Counted from the stretch's first letter, positions 22,818 through 32,162 are shown. The stretch is 64,000 bases of DNA from Promicromonospora sukumoe (GCF_014137995.1 NZ_JACGWV010000002.1:1513973-1577972), one strand, 5' to 3'. Numbers and translations: made by a program. Notes: a model not told the origin generated them from the letters alone.

Positions 22818-23534
22818 TCACCAGTCCTCGTTGTCCGCACCGGACGCGCTGCCGGTCCAGAACATGATGCGGGTACGGCCGATGGTCATCGTGTTGCCGT
22901 CGAGCAAGGTCGCGGCAGGGACCTGGTGTCCCTCGACGTACAGGCCGTTGGTCGAGCCCATGTCCGTCGCGACGACGCCGTCCGGCGTCACACGGATCTC
23001 GAGGTGGCGCCGGGACACGCCCGGGTCGTCCACCACGATGTCCGCCTCGGCGTCGCGGCCGATGACGGTCACGGGTCCGGTGAGCAGGTAGCGCTGCCCG
23101 TCGATGTCGATGAGCGGGTGTCGTCCCGTCGGAGCGCCGGAGGTCGCCGGGGCGACACTTCCCTGCACGCTGCGCGACCGCACGGTGAAGCGGCCGGGGA
23201 CGAGCTCGTACTGCTCGTCGAACGTCACGCTCACGGGGCCGACGAACGCGTAGTGCTGCGTCGCGGCGTACGCCGTGATGTTGGACGCGAGCTCGTCGGC
23301 GAGGGTCTGTGCGCCCCACGCCTCGATCTGGGCGAAGTCGTCGGGAGAAAGCTCGATCGTGAACTCGTTCGGTGCGACGGTACGGTCGCGTCCGACGACC
23401 GCGGCACGGTCGTCCAGCTCACGCCGCAGCCTGCTCGCTAGCTCGACGGGTTTCACTTCGCCACGTCCCACCTTGGCGAACGCGTTGTTCATCATGCGCT
23501 CCACGCTCTTCTCGAAGCGGTCCAGGGCGCCCAT
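22818..23534 (-). CDS. fhaA: DUF3662 and FHA domain protein FhaA
   Basis: First gene of the division/kinase operon (238 aa). The N-terminal DUF3662 domain (about 1-125) begins MGALDRFEKSVERMMNNAFAK. The C-terminal FHA domain has IGRDAEAD, SRRHLEI and DMGSTNGLYV. The homologue in mycobacteria binds phosphorylated PknB and the MviN pseudokinase domain, regulating peptidoglycan synthesis. The linker is short here, about 20 residues. The ATG has a strong GGAAGGAGG upstream, and a promoter should lie in the 240-bp gap to tRNA-Leu. Confidence 0.94.
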   Translation of the reverse strand: MGALDRFEKSVERMMNNAFAKVGRGEVKPVELASRLRRELDDRAAVVGRDRTVAPNEFTIELSPDDFAQIEAWGAQTLADELASNITAYAATQHYAFVGPVSVTFDEQYELVPGRFTVRSRSVQGSVAPATSGAPTGRHPLIDIDGQRYLLTGPVTVIGRDAEADIVVDDPGVSRRHLEIRVTPDGVVATDMGSTNGLYVEGHQVPAATLLDGNTMTIGRTRIMFWTGSASGADNEDW

Positions 23535-23774
23535 GCCACCTCCTTCCAGGGTCTGCGCCGGGCAGACTACCTAGATCGTATAGACCGGTAGGTCCCCGCA
23601 GACTCCAATACTGTGGATGTCCTGCGGATCTTCTCCGATCTTCCCTCAGGTGGCGCGGCGAGGAGAGACGTGGGCGGGTCCGCACGCTACTAGACCTGCG
23701 GCAGGACGTGAACCACTTCACCGTTATTGGATTCGGAACTGCCCTCCGAGTCGTGCTAGCGTCATCCTCGCAGC

Positions 23775-23858
23775 GCGCGAGTGGCGGAATAGGCAGACGC
23801 GCACGGTTCAGGTCCGTGTGCCCGAAAGGGCGTGGGGGTTCAACTCCCCCCTCGCGCA
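23775..23858 (+). tRNA. trnL: tRNA-Leu (CAG)
   Basis: An 84-nt class II tRNA. The acceptor stem is GCGCGAG/CTCGCGC, the anticodon stem CACGG/CCGTG encloses TTCAGGT, and CAG is at 23809-23811. A variable arm (GCCC GAAA GGGC type) and T arm GGGGG TTCAACT CCCCC are present. CCA is not encoded. A TAGCGT box at 23757-23762 may be its -10 element. Confidence 0.97.
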
Positions 23859-23868
23859 CGTTGTACGC

Positions 23869-23897
23869 AAGGCCCCGGCTCATCGAGTCGGGGCCTT
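23869..23897 (+). terminator. terminator after tRNA-Leu
   Basis: AAGGCCCCG (23869-23877) pairs with CGGGGCCTT (23889-23897) across an 11-base loop, directly after the tRNA. Confidence 0.75.
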
Positions 23898-24000
23898 CGT
23901 CTTGCCCGGACTTCGGTATCAAAAAGTGACCCGGTATGGGTACTTCTACCCCGATATGTCCTAGCGGTGGTCGGGTGGCTCGCGGGGCCGGAGACGGCCA

Positions 24001-24030
24001 AGGCGGCGACATCCGGAGATGTCGCCGCCT
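24001..24030 (-). terminator. terminator of the RCC1/Ig-repeat protein gene
   Basis: AGGCGGCGACATC (24001-24013) and GATGTCGCCGCCT (24018-24030) form a perfect 13-bp hairpin with loop CGGA, 22 bases beyond the stop codon of the minus-strand gene. Confidence 0.8.
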
Positions 24031-24052
24031 CGGTCAGGCCTGGTCCAGGGGG

Positions 24053-24860
24053 TCAGCGGATCGTCGTCGTCCCGTAGCTCGTCACCGACCGGGTGGCGTA
24101 GCCGGTGCGGGACCCGACCACCGTGACCGTCAGCTTCTTGCCCCGGGTCTTGGCCGGGACGACGAACTTGCTGCTCGTCCGGGTCGAGATCGTGACGCCG
24201 TTCGCCTTCCAGACGTACTTGACCGCGGACGGCGTCGGCGACCAGGAGCCCCGGACCACGGTCAGGGTCGACCCGACCCGCGTCGTCCCCTTGATCGCCG
24301 GCCGCGTCGCGTCGAACGTGCCCGCCGCGACCGTCGAGGTCCTGGCGCTCGTCACCGACTTCGTCGTGTATCCGGTCCGCGTCCCGGTCACCGTGACCGT
24401 CAGCTTCTTGCCCCGGGCCGAGGCCGGGACCACGAACTCGCTCGACGTTCGGGTGGAGATGGTCGTTCCGTTCGCCTTCCACACGTACTTCACGGACGAC
24501 GGCGACGGCGACCACGTGCCGCGGTACGCGATCAGCCTGCGGCCGACCTTGGCGGTGCCCTTGATCTTCGGCGTCGCCGTGGTGAAGGTCGCGGGTGCGA
24601 CGGCGGCCGTCGGGGCGCTGGTCGCGGAACTGGTGCTGTAGTACTGCCGGTCCCCCGTGACCGTCACCGTGATCTTCTTCCCGACCGCCGACGTCGGCAG
24701 CTTCAGCGTCGAGCTCGTCGCATCCTTGATCGCCGCGCCGTCGGCCTTCCAGAGATACTGCACGCCGGTCGGTTCAGGGGCCCAGGTGCCGCGTGCGGCC
24801 TTCAGCGTCGATCCGGCCTTGGCCGTACCCGTCACCGTCGGCGCGACCGTGGTGAACCGG
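24053..24860 (-). repeat. three tandem repeats (about 267 bp each) encoding Ig-like domains
   Basis: Approximate extent. Each unit encodes the segment with YxWKANG and GKKLTVTVTG. The copy nearest the C-terminus and its neighbour share long nearly identical runs, which points to recent duplication or gene conversion. Confidence 0.75.
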
Positions 24861-26794
24861 CCGGGCTGCACGGTGACCGTCTGCTCCCGGGTGGACGGCA
24901 GGGCGCCGAAGCCGCCCTCGTACTCGAAGCGGTAGAGGTAGGTGCCGGGTACGCGTTCCCACATGACGCTCATCGTGCCCGCGCCGTTCTCGAGGTCGGT
25001 GTCCGACGCGAACTCCCCGTCGATCAGCAGGCGCACCCTCCCCTGTGCGGTGAGCTCCTCGGCGTCGACAGCGACCGGGATGGCGCGGGGCATCTGGTCG
25101 TAGTGCCAGGTGGTCGGCAGGTCGGTCCGCACCGAGCTCACCGCCGGCGGTCGTACGACCACGCCGTCCAGCAGCTCGGCGGAGTCGACCGCGCCCCAGC
25201 CAAGGTAGTAGAACCGCACGGTCCAGGAGCCCGCCCGGAGGCCCAGGTCGTTGGCGCATGCCGGAGACCACGCGGCACTGATGCTCTTCGCCGGGTCCTC
25301 GACCACGCTCATCCCGAACCTCTGGTGCCAGAGGGGGGAGCCGTCGACCGACACCACCTCGAAGCAGCGCGCGCCTTGGTTCGCGCTCTGGCGCCAGGTC
25401 GTGGGGCCGGACGCCACGATCCGGACGGGGCTCGGCTCTGCCATGTCGGTCGAGGTCGTGGCCGTCGTGGTCACGAACGGCGACCTGCTGAAGGTGGCCG
25501 AGACGTTCCAGGTCCCGACCCCGTCGCCCTGTTCCAGGCGCGGGTCGAGGGTGAGCCGGATGTCCCCGCCGAGCATGGTCTTGTCGGGCAGCCGGGTGTC
25601 GATGCCGTCCGGACCGGTCGCCTCGAGCGAGATGTGCCCGAACGCAGGAGTTCCGTCCGCGGTGCGGGCCGTCACGTCGACGGTCAGGCCGTCCGTGACC
25701 CGGAGCGGCCTGCCGGCCGGCTGGGCGACGTTCGCGACGACGTCGACGGGGATCGGGTCGCCGACCATGATCGCCCAGCTGTGGCTCTTGAGGTCCCCGT
25801 TCTCGACGGCGGAGTACGTGGCACGCTCGGCCGGCAGCGCCGGAAGCCTGGCGGCCTCGCCGCTCAGCCCCCAGCGGAAGATCGATCCGTCGTCCAGGAC
25901 CGCAGCACCGGACCCCTTGCCGACCGCCGCAAGCGAGACGACCGAGCGCCCCTCGGGCACCGCGGGCGGCTGAGCCCCGAGGACCGCCACGATCCGGCCG
26001 TCCGACGTGGCCGCGAGGATCTCTTCGGAGGACCGGTCCACGCCGACGAAGCGGGTCCCGGCGCTCGGCTGTCGCACGACGGCACTGCCGGACGTCGTGC
26101 AGTAGACCAGGGCGCCGTCGGAGCGCACCGCCGCCCAGACGGCATAGTCGGGGACGCTGCTGATCGCCGTGTATCGCAGCCCGGCGGCCGGTCGTCGAGC
26201 GGAGGCGCAGCTGGTGCTGGCATCGAAGGGCGCGATGATGCCGTCGGACCTCAGCGCGTCGAACCCGGACACTGCCGTGTAGAACGCCCCGGCGGGTGTC
26301 GTGAGGGCGATCCTCCCGGCCGTGTCCACGACGACGCCGTCGGACCGCAGGAGCCGTCCCGAGCTCGCCGCGATCCCGGTGTACGTGGTGCCCGCGGGCG
26401 GTGCTTTCGGGTTGAGCGTGCCGGCCGAGTCCCAGCCGTCGACCAGCCCGTCGCTCCGCAGCACCAGCAGGTCGCTGCTGTCCGACGAGATGGCCGTGGC
26501 GAGGACGCCGTCGGGCAGGGCCTCGGGGACCGCGTCCATGCTGGGCTGGTAGGCCCACGCCCGGTCGCCCCACATCACCACCTGTCCGCCGTGCGGGCTC
26601 GGTGCGCCCTCCTGGACGAAGGTCGGGTCAAGAGTCGTGGCGGCCGTCCTGGCCGTGCTCGACGGCGGTGCGGCCTGGGCAGGCGCCGCACCAGCAGCCG
26701 TCGTGGTGAGGGCGAGGACCAGCCCGGAAGCCACCAGCGACACACAAGCCCGCCGGGCCGAGGGAGGGAACCGCCGAGATACTGAGGTCGACAT
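24053..26794 (-). CDS. secreted protein with RCC1-like repeats and three Ig-like repeats
   Basis: Large secreted protein (913 aa). A signal peptide spans about residues 1-41 (ending AAPAQA). Residues 60-340 contain repeated blades with LRSDGxVxxW or AVRSDGALVYC patterns, resembling RCC1-type beta-propeller repeats. A middle region of about 300 residues has no clear relatives. The C-terminus holds three consecutive repeats of about 89 residues of the type GTxxVGSTLxxxRGTWSPxPxxVxYxWKANG, ending in RxGYxTxSVTS. Repeats two and three are very similar even at DNA level. No LPxTG-like anchor is visible, so attachment is not explained. The ATG chosen has GGAG nine bases upstream. Confidence 0.82.
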   Translation of the reverse strand: MSTSVSRRFPPSARRACVSLVASGLVLALTTTAAGAAPAQAAPPSSTARTAATTLDPTFVQEGAPSPHGGQVVMWGDRAWAYQPSMDAVPEALPDGVLATAISSDSSDLLVLRSDGLVDGWDSAGTLNPKAPPAGTTYTGIAASSGRLLRSDGVVVDTAGRIALTTPAGAFYTAVSGFDALRSDGIIAPFDASTSCASARRPAAGLRYTAISSVPDYAVWAAVRSDGALVYCTTSGSAVVRQPSAGTRFVGVDRSSEEILAATSDGRIVAVLGAQPPAVPEGRSVVSLAAVGKGSGAAVLDDGSIFRWGLSGEAARLPALPAERATYSAVENGDLKSHSWAIMVGDPIPVDVVANVAQPAGRPLRVTDGLTVDVTARTADGTPAFGHISLEATGPDGIDTRLPDKTMLGGDIRLTLDPRLEQGDGVGTWNVSATFSRSPFVTTTATTSTDMAEPSPVRIVASGPTTWRQSANQGARCFEVVSVDGSPLWHQRFGMSVVEDPAKSISAAWSPACANDLGLRAGSWTVRFYYLGWGAVDSAELLDGVVVRPPAVSSVRTDLPTTWHYDQMPRAIPVAVDAEELTAQGRVRLLIDGEFASDTDLENGAGTMSVMWERVPGTYLYRFEYEGGFGALPSTREQTVTVQPGRFTTVAPTVTGTAKAGSTLKAARGTWAPEPTGVQYLWKADGAAIKDATSSTLKLPTSAVGKKITVTVTGDRQYYSTSSATSAPTAAVAPATFTTATPKIKGTAKVGRRLIAYRGTWSPSPSSVKYVWKANGTTISTRTSSEFVVPASARGKKLTVTVTGTRTGYTTKSVTSARTSTVAAGTFDATRPAIKGTTRVGSTLTVVRGSWSPTPSAVKYVWKANGVTISTRTSSKFVVPAKTRGKKLTVTVVGSRTGYATRSVTSYGTTTIR

Positions 26795-26927
26795 CGGACG
26801 CTCCAGCAGTAGCCGCGCACGGTTCGTGCGCGGAACGACAAGTCGCGTGACTGTATCCGTCGCTCGGCCACGTCTGCCCCGAAATAAACGCGTCTCGCGC
26901 ATCTTCACCCGGTGACGTTCCGTCGAC

Positions 26928-28202
26928 TCAGACCGCCCGCGCGATCTCCAGCCGTCCTGGCCGCTCCACCCCAGCACTCCGTCCCGGTGGATACCGCCCG
27001 TCCGGTCCCGGCGTCACGGACCCCAGCACGCTCGCGTGCCGTGCCCCGGTCGCCCCGGCGAGCACCCCGGGCAGGCCGTACCAGGTGTGCCAGCCCAGCA
27101 CCGCGAACGCCAGCGCCTCCTTGGCCTGGCTCGGTACCCCCAGCTCGTCCGAGCCGAGCACGGCGACGCCGGGCAGCTCGGCGCGCAGCGCCGCCATCAG
27201 CACCGGGTTGCGCGTGCCGCCGCCCGACGCGACGACCTCGGTGGCGGTGCCCCGGACGGCGTCGGCCACGGTGCGGGCCGTCAGGGCCACGAGCGTGGCG
27301 AGCAGGTCCTCCGCCGTCGGCTCGGCCGGCCCCAGGCGGTCCAGCAGGTAGGAGAGGTGGAACAGCTCCTTGCCCGTTGACTTGGGGGCGGGGCGCGCGT
27401 AGTACGGCTCGTCGAGCAGCCGGGACAGCAGGTCGGGCAGCACGCGGCCGCGGGCGGCGAGCGCGCCGTCGGCGTCGAAGACGAGGTGGCCGCCGGTGAC
27501 GTGCCTGGTCGCGGCGTCGAGTAGGGCGCACGCGGGGCCCGTGTCGAAGGCGACCGGCGCATCGCCCGTGCCGGCCAGCACGGTCACGTTCGCGATGCCG
27601 CCCAGGTTCAGGGCCACCGCCGTGCCGGGGCGCCCGGCGAGCCACAGGGCGTCGAACAGGCCGACCAGCGGGGCGCCCTGACCACCCGCCGCGACGTCGC
27701 GCGTGCGCAGGCCGGAGACGACGGGCAGGCCGGTCGCCTCGGCGATCCACGCGGGTTCGCCGATCTGCAGGGTCCCCCGCACGCCGCCGCCGGGGCCGCC
27801 GCCCGAAGCCCCGCCGCCCGAAGCCCCGCCGTCCGACACCCAGTGGAAGACCGTCTGGCCGTGCGAGACGACGAGGTCGGCGCGTCCGTCGCACAGCTCC
27901 GCGACGGCCCGCGCGGCGACGTCGGCGAAGGCCTGGCCGATGCCGGTGTCGAGGCGGCAGAACGTCTCCGCCGAGGTGGCGGACGGCGGCAGGGCGGCCA
28001 CGAGCTCGTTCCGCAGCGCCGTCGGACAGGGGACGGAGAGGTGTCCGAGGGGCGTGAGCGTCAGCGTGTCGCCGGCGAGCCGGAGCTCGCACGCCGCGGC
28101 GTCGACCCCGTCATGGGACGTGCCGGACATCAGGCCGACCACTCGGAGTGGAAACCGCGGGTCTGCCGGTGAGATGCGTGCTCCGGGTATGGGATCTCCC
28201 AT
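26928..28202 (-). CDS. anmK: anhydro-N-acetylmuramic acid kinase
   Basis: Peptidoglycan-recycling enzyme (424 aa) that opens and phosphorylates 1,6-anhydro-MurNAc to MurNAc-6-phosphate. The sugar-kinase fold shows GLMSGTSHDGVD at the N-terminus, VVSHGQTVFHW, LNLGGIANVTVL, FDTGPACALLD and the C-terminal ASGGGTRNPVLM. A Gly/Ala/Ser-rich loop (ASGGGASGGGPGGG) is inserted after VFHWVSD. GGAGGAG lies eight bases before the ATG; a GTG immediately upstream is an alternative. It stands divergent to the methyltransferase gene. Confidence 0.93.
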   Translation of the reverse strand: MGDPIPGARISPADPRFPLRVVGLMSGTSHDGVDAAACELRLAGDTLTLTPLGHLSVPCPTALRNELVAALPPSATSAETFCRLDTGIGQAFADVAARAVAELCDGRADLVVSHGQTVFHWVSDGGASGGGASGGGPGGGVRGTLQIGEPAWIAEATGLPVVSGLRTRDVAAGGQGAPLVGLFDALWLAGRPGTAVALNLGGIANVTVLAGTGDAPVAFDTGPACALLDAATRHVTGGHLVFDADGALAARGRVLPDLLSRLLDEPYYARPAPKSTGKELFHLSYLLDRLGPAEPTAEDLLATLVALTARTVADAVRGTATEVVASGGGTRNPVLMAALRAELPGVAVLGSDELGVPSQAKEALAFAVLGWHTWYGLPGVLAGATGARHASVLGSVTPGPDGRYPPGRSAGVERPGRLEIARAV

Positions 28203-28273
28203 CACGGCGACTCCTCCGGTCGTGTTTGTACCAGTGTTAGCCCTTACTCCCCGTTTGCGTCACAATCTCCCAC

Positions 28274-29122
28274 ATGCTTGACGTCTCGATCGCCCCTGCT
28301 CCGGCGCCGGACGCGCCGTTCGAGGACCACGTCGAATGGGCGCGCAACGCCCCTGCGACTCCTGCAACACCCGCGGCGCTGTTCACGGGTGGTCTCGACG
28401 CGACCCCCGCCGTCGACCGTCTCACGACCGACACGCCGGATTGGGACTACCCCGCCCTCGCACGCGAGATCGTGCTCAAGACACGGGGCGCCGTGCTCGA
28501 CATCGGCACCGGTGACGGTGACTTCTTCGCGGGCCTCGGCCCGCTGCCCATCGCTTCGGCCGCCACGGAGGCCGGCCCGGTCTTCCTCGCGGCCCGACGC
28601 CGCCTGGCGCCGCTCGGCGTCGACGTGCGCCGGGTGGAGCCGTCCTGGACGGGCGACGTGCTGCTGCCGTTCTTCGACGGCCAGTTCAGCACGGTGCTCA
28701 GCCGGTTCAGCAGCATCGACCCCGACGAGGTCGGCCGCGTGCTGGAGCCGGGCGGGACGTTCCTGACCGAGCAGGTGGACACCCGCGACGGCATCGTGCT
28801 CAACCAGGCGCTCCGGGTGCCGCTGGGCTGGGACCCGGACGGCGTGACGATCGACGTGATCTCCGACGGCCTCGTCGCCTCCGGCCTCGAGATCGTCGAG
28901 GCCACGGAGTACGCGGGGACGCGCACGTTCAAGGACCTGTCGTCCGTGCTCTGGTACCTGCGGACGGCGGCATGGCAGGTGCCCGACCTCGCCGAGCTCA
29001 CGCCGGCCGCCGTCGCGCGGCACGAGGCCGCGCTGCGCGGGCTGCACATGCACTTCGCGACGGGCAACGAGCTCGTGGACGAGGCGCCCCGCATCCTCGT
29101 CACCGCACGCCGGCCGTTCTGA
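28274..29122 (+). CDS. SAM-dependent methyltransferase
   Basis: Class I methyltransferase-like protein (282 aa). Motif I is VLDIGTGDGDFF near residue 73, and a motif corresponding to post I is ASAATEAG. EPGGTFLTEQV matches the motif III region. The substrate is not evident. The first 50 residues are a Pro/Ala-rich extension. It starts 71 bp from the divergent anmK. Confidence 0.8.
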   Translation: MLDVSIAPAPAPDAPFEDHVEWARNAPATPATPAALFTGGLDATPAVDRLTTDTPDWDYPALAREIVLKTRGAVLDIGTGDGDFFAGLGPLPIASAATEAGPVFLAARRRLAPLGVDVRRVEPSWTGDVLLPFFDGQFSTVLSRFSSIDPDEVGRVLEPGGTFLTEQVDTRDGIVLNQALRVPLGWDPDGVTIDVISDGLVASGLEIVEATEYAGTRTFKDLSSVLWYLRTAAWQVPDLAELTPAAVARHEAALRGLHMHFATGNELVDEAPRILVTARRPF

Positions 29123-29185
29123 CGCACCAGGTCCGGGGGTAGCCGGCCGACGTGTCGGGGCCCAGGCCCCGGCACGTCCCGGCAA

Positions 29186-29209
29186 CGGGTGAAGTGGCGG
29201 GTGAAGTGC
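29186..29209. repeat. 12-bp tandem repeat upstream of a secreted-protein gene
   Basis: CGGGTGAAGTGG and CGGGTGAAGTGC lie head to tail, 127 bp before the next start codon. Each contains the reverse complement of TTCACCCG, a motif that recurs upstream of other secreted-protein genes here. Confidence 0.7.
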
Positions 29210-29335
29210 GACGTGATTCCGCTGATCCGCAGGGGAATTCGCTTCCGGGCGAGGGCGGCGGGGGCTAGGTTCGCGGCGCGCGGGACCGACGACGGCCCGG
29301 CGCCCGTCCGAGTCACGGATCACGAAGGACCCCCC

Positions 29336-31345
29336 ATGAACCCCACAGTCCTCGGCGACGCCACCCACGCGTCCGCCATACCCACCCGGAGCACGGTCCG
29401 CCGCTGGCGCGGCACCGCCTCGCTCGCCGCGCTGGCCCTGGTCGCGACACCCTTCGCCGCCGCCCCGGCGTCGGCTGCCGAGGCCGACGGCCCGGTCTTC
29501 GCCGGCACCCTGACGGCCGACGGCACCGCCGCCGTCGGCTCCGTGCTCACCCTCGACGAGTCCGGCGGCACCTGGACGCCCGAGCCCGAGAGCCGCGCCT
29601 ACGCCTGGCTCCTGAGTGACGACGCGGCCCTCGACGACGCGGACGTCCCGGTCACGGACGCCACCGCGGAGTCGCTCACCCTGCTGCCCGAGCACCTCGG
29701 CAAGTACCTGATCGGCACCGTCACCGGGACGGCCGCAGGCCTCACGGGCGAGCCCGCCGCCGCCGTCGTCGGACCCGTGGTGGAGGGCGACCTGGTCGCG
29801 GGCACCGCGTCCGTCTCGGGCACCGTCCGGGTGGGTTACAAGCTGACCGCGAAGACCGCCGGCTGGCCGGCGGGAACCACGTTCGCCTACCGGTGGGTGG
29901 TGGGCGGCACGACCGCCGGCACCGCCGCGACCTACACGCCCCTGGCCACCCAGGCGGGCCGCACCCTGCGGCTCGAGGTGACGGGCACCCGGGCCGGCTA
30001 CGGCTCGCGCACGGTGTCCAGCGCCGCGGCGACCGTCGCGAAGGCGACCTTCACCGCCACGTCGCTGAAGATCAGCGGCACCGTCAAGGTCGGCGGCAAG
30101 GTCAGCGCCACGACCGGCAACTTCTCCCCCGCGCCCAGCAAGGTGACCTACCGCTGGAAGGCGAACGGCCGGTCGATCTCCGGCGCGACCAGCCGCACCT
30201 ACACGATCCCCTCGCGGCTGCACGGGGACAAGCTCACCGTCACCGCGACGGCGTCCCGCACCGGGTACACGACCCGCACGGTCACCTCGGCGTCGTCCGT
30301 CGTGGCCAAGCCGTTCGCCAGGACCGTCGCGCCCACGATCAGCGGCACCGTCCGCGTGGGCAAGACGCTCACGGCGAACCGCGGCACCTGGTCGCCCGCC
30401 CCGACGTCGGTCAGCTACCGCTGGCTCGCCAACGGCAAGGTGATCGCCGGTGCGACCGGCCGCACCTACAAGCTCACCACCAAGGAGCACGGCAAGAAGA
30501 TCTCCGTGGAGGTCAAGGGCCGCAAGCACGCCTACCTGACGGCCACCCGCCGCAGCTCGAGCACGGCCGCCGTGAAGTGGCCCGTCGGCATCAGCGTGCC
30601 GCGGGTGACGAAGAACCCGACGCAGTCCACCGAGTCCACCGTCGGCCGCACCATCACGCTCAAGGTCTCCGCGACCGGTGGCGGCCTGCGCTACCAGTGG
30701 CAGCGCTGGACGCCGGCGAACCCGAAGTGGACCAACATGTCCGGCCGGACGAGCTCCACGCTCACCATGAAGGGCTCGACGACGCTCGACCTCAACCGGT
30801 TCCGCGTGGTCGTGACGAACATGGCGGGCAGGGACACCAGCGCCTACAGCTACATGTGGATCCAGTCCTCGCTGGCGCACCCGTTCGCGATCAACCAGTG
30901 GTTCAGCCTGTGGAACTACAACGCGCTGGTCACCAACTCCGACCAGTACCAGGGCTACCTGGCCGCCCAGGTCTGGATCTGCGCAGCGCCCGGGTACTAC
31001 GCGAGCAACGACCTGAGCGTCCGGTTCGTCGGCAACAACGGCCACGTCTACGCCGACGCCGGCTCGGAGCAGGGCGACCACCTCTCGTGGGGCGTCCCGC
31101 TCGACGAAGACGGCTGCGGCTCCTTCGTCGCGTACTCCAACGCCCCGCAGTCGGTTCGCGACGGTGGACGGTGGCGCATCATCGACCGCTCCAGCGGGCA
31201 GAACTACATCCAGTACGCCAAGTACGAGCTGTTCAACCCCAGCGGTGCGAGCTCCGCCGCCCGGACGAGCCTCGCCGCCCCGGGCCTCGCCGCCCCGGCC
31301 GGCGTCGCCCCGCTGACCGGCTTCCGGGCCACGGTCACGGACTGA
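29336..31345 (+). CDS. secreted multi-Ig-like-repeat protein
   Basis: Secreted protein (669 aa) with a signal peptide of about 47 residues ending in PASAAEA. At least three repeats are the same kind as those of the RCC1-repeat protein at 24.1 kb: SGTVKVGGKVSA, YRWKANG, and TASRTGYTTRTVTS, with related copies. An Ig-like segment (LRYQWQRWTPANPKW) follows. The last 150 residues are Trp/Tyr-rich (INQWFSLWNYNALVTNSDQY), contain two cysteines and match no family I know. The ATG has GAAGGA upstream. Its last 11 bases overlap the convergent hydrolase gene. Confidence 0.8.
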   Translation: MNPTVLGDATHASAIPTRSTVRRWRGTASLAALALVATPFAAAPASAAEADGPVFAGTLTADGTAAVGSVLTLDESGGTWTPEPESRAYAWLLSDDAALDDADVPVTDATAESLTLLPEHLGKYLIGTVTGTAAGLTGEPAAAVVGPVVEGDLVAGTASVSGTVRVGYKLTAKTAGWPAGTTFAYRWVVGGTTAGTAATYTPLATQAGRTLRLEVTGTRAGYGSRTVSSAAATVAKATFTATSLKISGTVKVGGKVSATTGNFSPAPSKVTYRWKANGRSISGATSRTYTIPSRLHGDKLTVTATASRTGYTTRTVTSASSVVAKPFARTVAPTISGTVRVGKTLTANRGTWSPAPTSVSYRWLANGKVIAGATGRTYKLTTKEHGKKISVEVKGRKHAYLTATRRSSSTAAVKWPVGISVPRVTKNPTQSTESTVGRTITLKVSATGGGLRYQWQRWTPANPKWTNMSGRTSSTLTMKGSTTLDLNRFRVVVTNMAGRDTSAYSYMWIQSSLAHPFAINQWFSLWNYNALVTNSDQYQGYLAAQVWICAAPGYYASNDLSVRFVGNNGHVYADAGSEQGDHLSWGVPLDEDGCGSFVAYSNAPQSVRDGGRWRIIDRSSGQNYIQYAKYELFNPSGASSAARTSLAAPGLAAPAGVAPLTGFRATVTD

Positions 31346-32162
31346 TCCCGAGGAGGCCGGCCACGGCCTCCGCCATCGCTTCCGGCGGCACGTCCGTCCC
31401 GTGCCCGGGCAGGGTCACGCGACGCGCCGCCGGAAGCACCGCCGCGAGGGACCGCGCCGACGCCGCCACCTGCGCGGCGCTCGCGGCCCCGTGGGCCACC
31501 ACGACCGGCTGGTCTATCCCGTCCCACCGGCCCATCAGCGCGCGCCGGCCCAGGGCGACGGCGGCGAGCACCCGGCCGTCGTAGGCGATGGTCGCCGCCA
31601 TCGCCTCCAGGTCCGGCCACGACGCCGAGGCCCGCATCCGCGGCACCAGGGCGCACGGCATGCCCACCACGTCGAGGAACAGCTCGACCGCGCTGCCCGG
31701 GTCGCCGGCCTCGACGCAGGCCTCCACCCCCGCGATCATCCGGGGGTCGGCGGGCGGCTCCCCGCCGGCGACGTCGTAGCCCGGCTCGTAGCAGAGCACA
31801 CCGGTCACGCAGGAGCCCAGGTCGGCGGCGGCGCGCAGGGCGAGGAACCCGCCCGTGGAGATCCCCACCAACGCCGCCGGGCCCGTGACCTCGAGCAACG
31901 CGGCGATGTCGTCGACCTCGCGGTCCACGCTGTACGGCCGGGTGTCACCGCTCCCGCCCCGCCCGCGCCGGTCGTACCGCAGCGTGGTCACGCGGTCGCC
32001 CAGCACGGACGCCACCGCGAGCGTGACGGGCATCCGGTGCGCGAGCACGCCGTCGACCACGACGACCGCAGGCGCCAGGCCACGGCCCGGCCCCGTGAGG
32101 TCGAACGCGATCCGCGTCCCGTCGGCCGACGTCGTCAGGGCGTCGACGGTGGTGGTGGTCAT
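31335..32162 (-). CDS. alpha/beta hydrolase
   Basis: Cytoplasmic alpha/beta-fold hydrolase (275 aa). The nucleophile elbow is GISTGGF, preceded by the strand TGPAALV. The oxyanion region is VVVVDGVLAHRMP, and the late His is probably in LPGHGTDVPPE. Substrate is unknown. The start is the ATG of MTTTTVDAL; the upstream in-frame extension has no coding character. The 3' end overlaps the convergent secreted-protein gene by 11 bp. Confidence 0.85.
   Translation of the reverse strand: MTTTTVDALTTSADGTRIAFDLTGPGRGLAPAVVVVDGVLAHRMPVTLAVASVLGDRVTTLRYDRRGRGGSGDTRPYSVDREVDDIAALLEVTGPAALVGISTGGFLALRAAADLGSCVTGVLCYEPGYDVAGGEPPADPRMIAGVEACVEAGDPGSAVELFLDVVGMPCALVPRMRASASWPDLEAMAATIAYDGRVLAAVALGRRALMGRWDGIDQPVVVAHGAASAAQVAASARSLAAVLPAARRVTLPGHGTDVPPEAMAEAVAGLLGISP

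Noticed and set aside
23936..26785. A 949-codon plus-strand ORF antisense to the RCC1-repeat gene
   Set aside because: Low-complexity Arg/Gly/Ala translation; the minus strand has a signal peptide, repeats and a terminator at the proper end.
28244..31081. A 945-codon minus-strand ORF across two genes
   Set aside because: It covers both the methyltransferase and the secreted-protein gene in antisense and crosses the gap between them. No domain or ribosome-binding site.
29336..31345. CRISPR or satellite array from repeated codon blocks
   Set aside because: The repeats are protein-coding, about 260 bp long and diverged; no short identical direct repeats with unique spacers are present.
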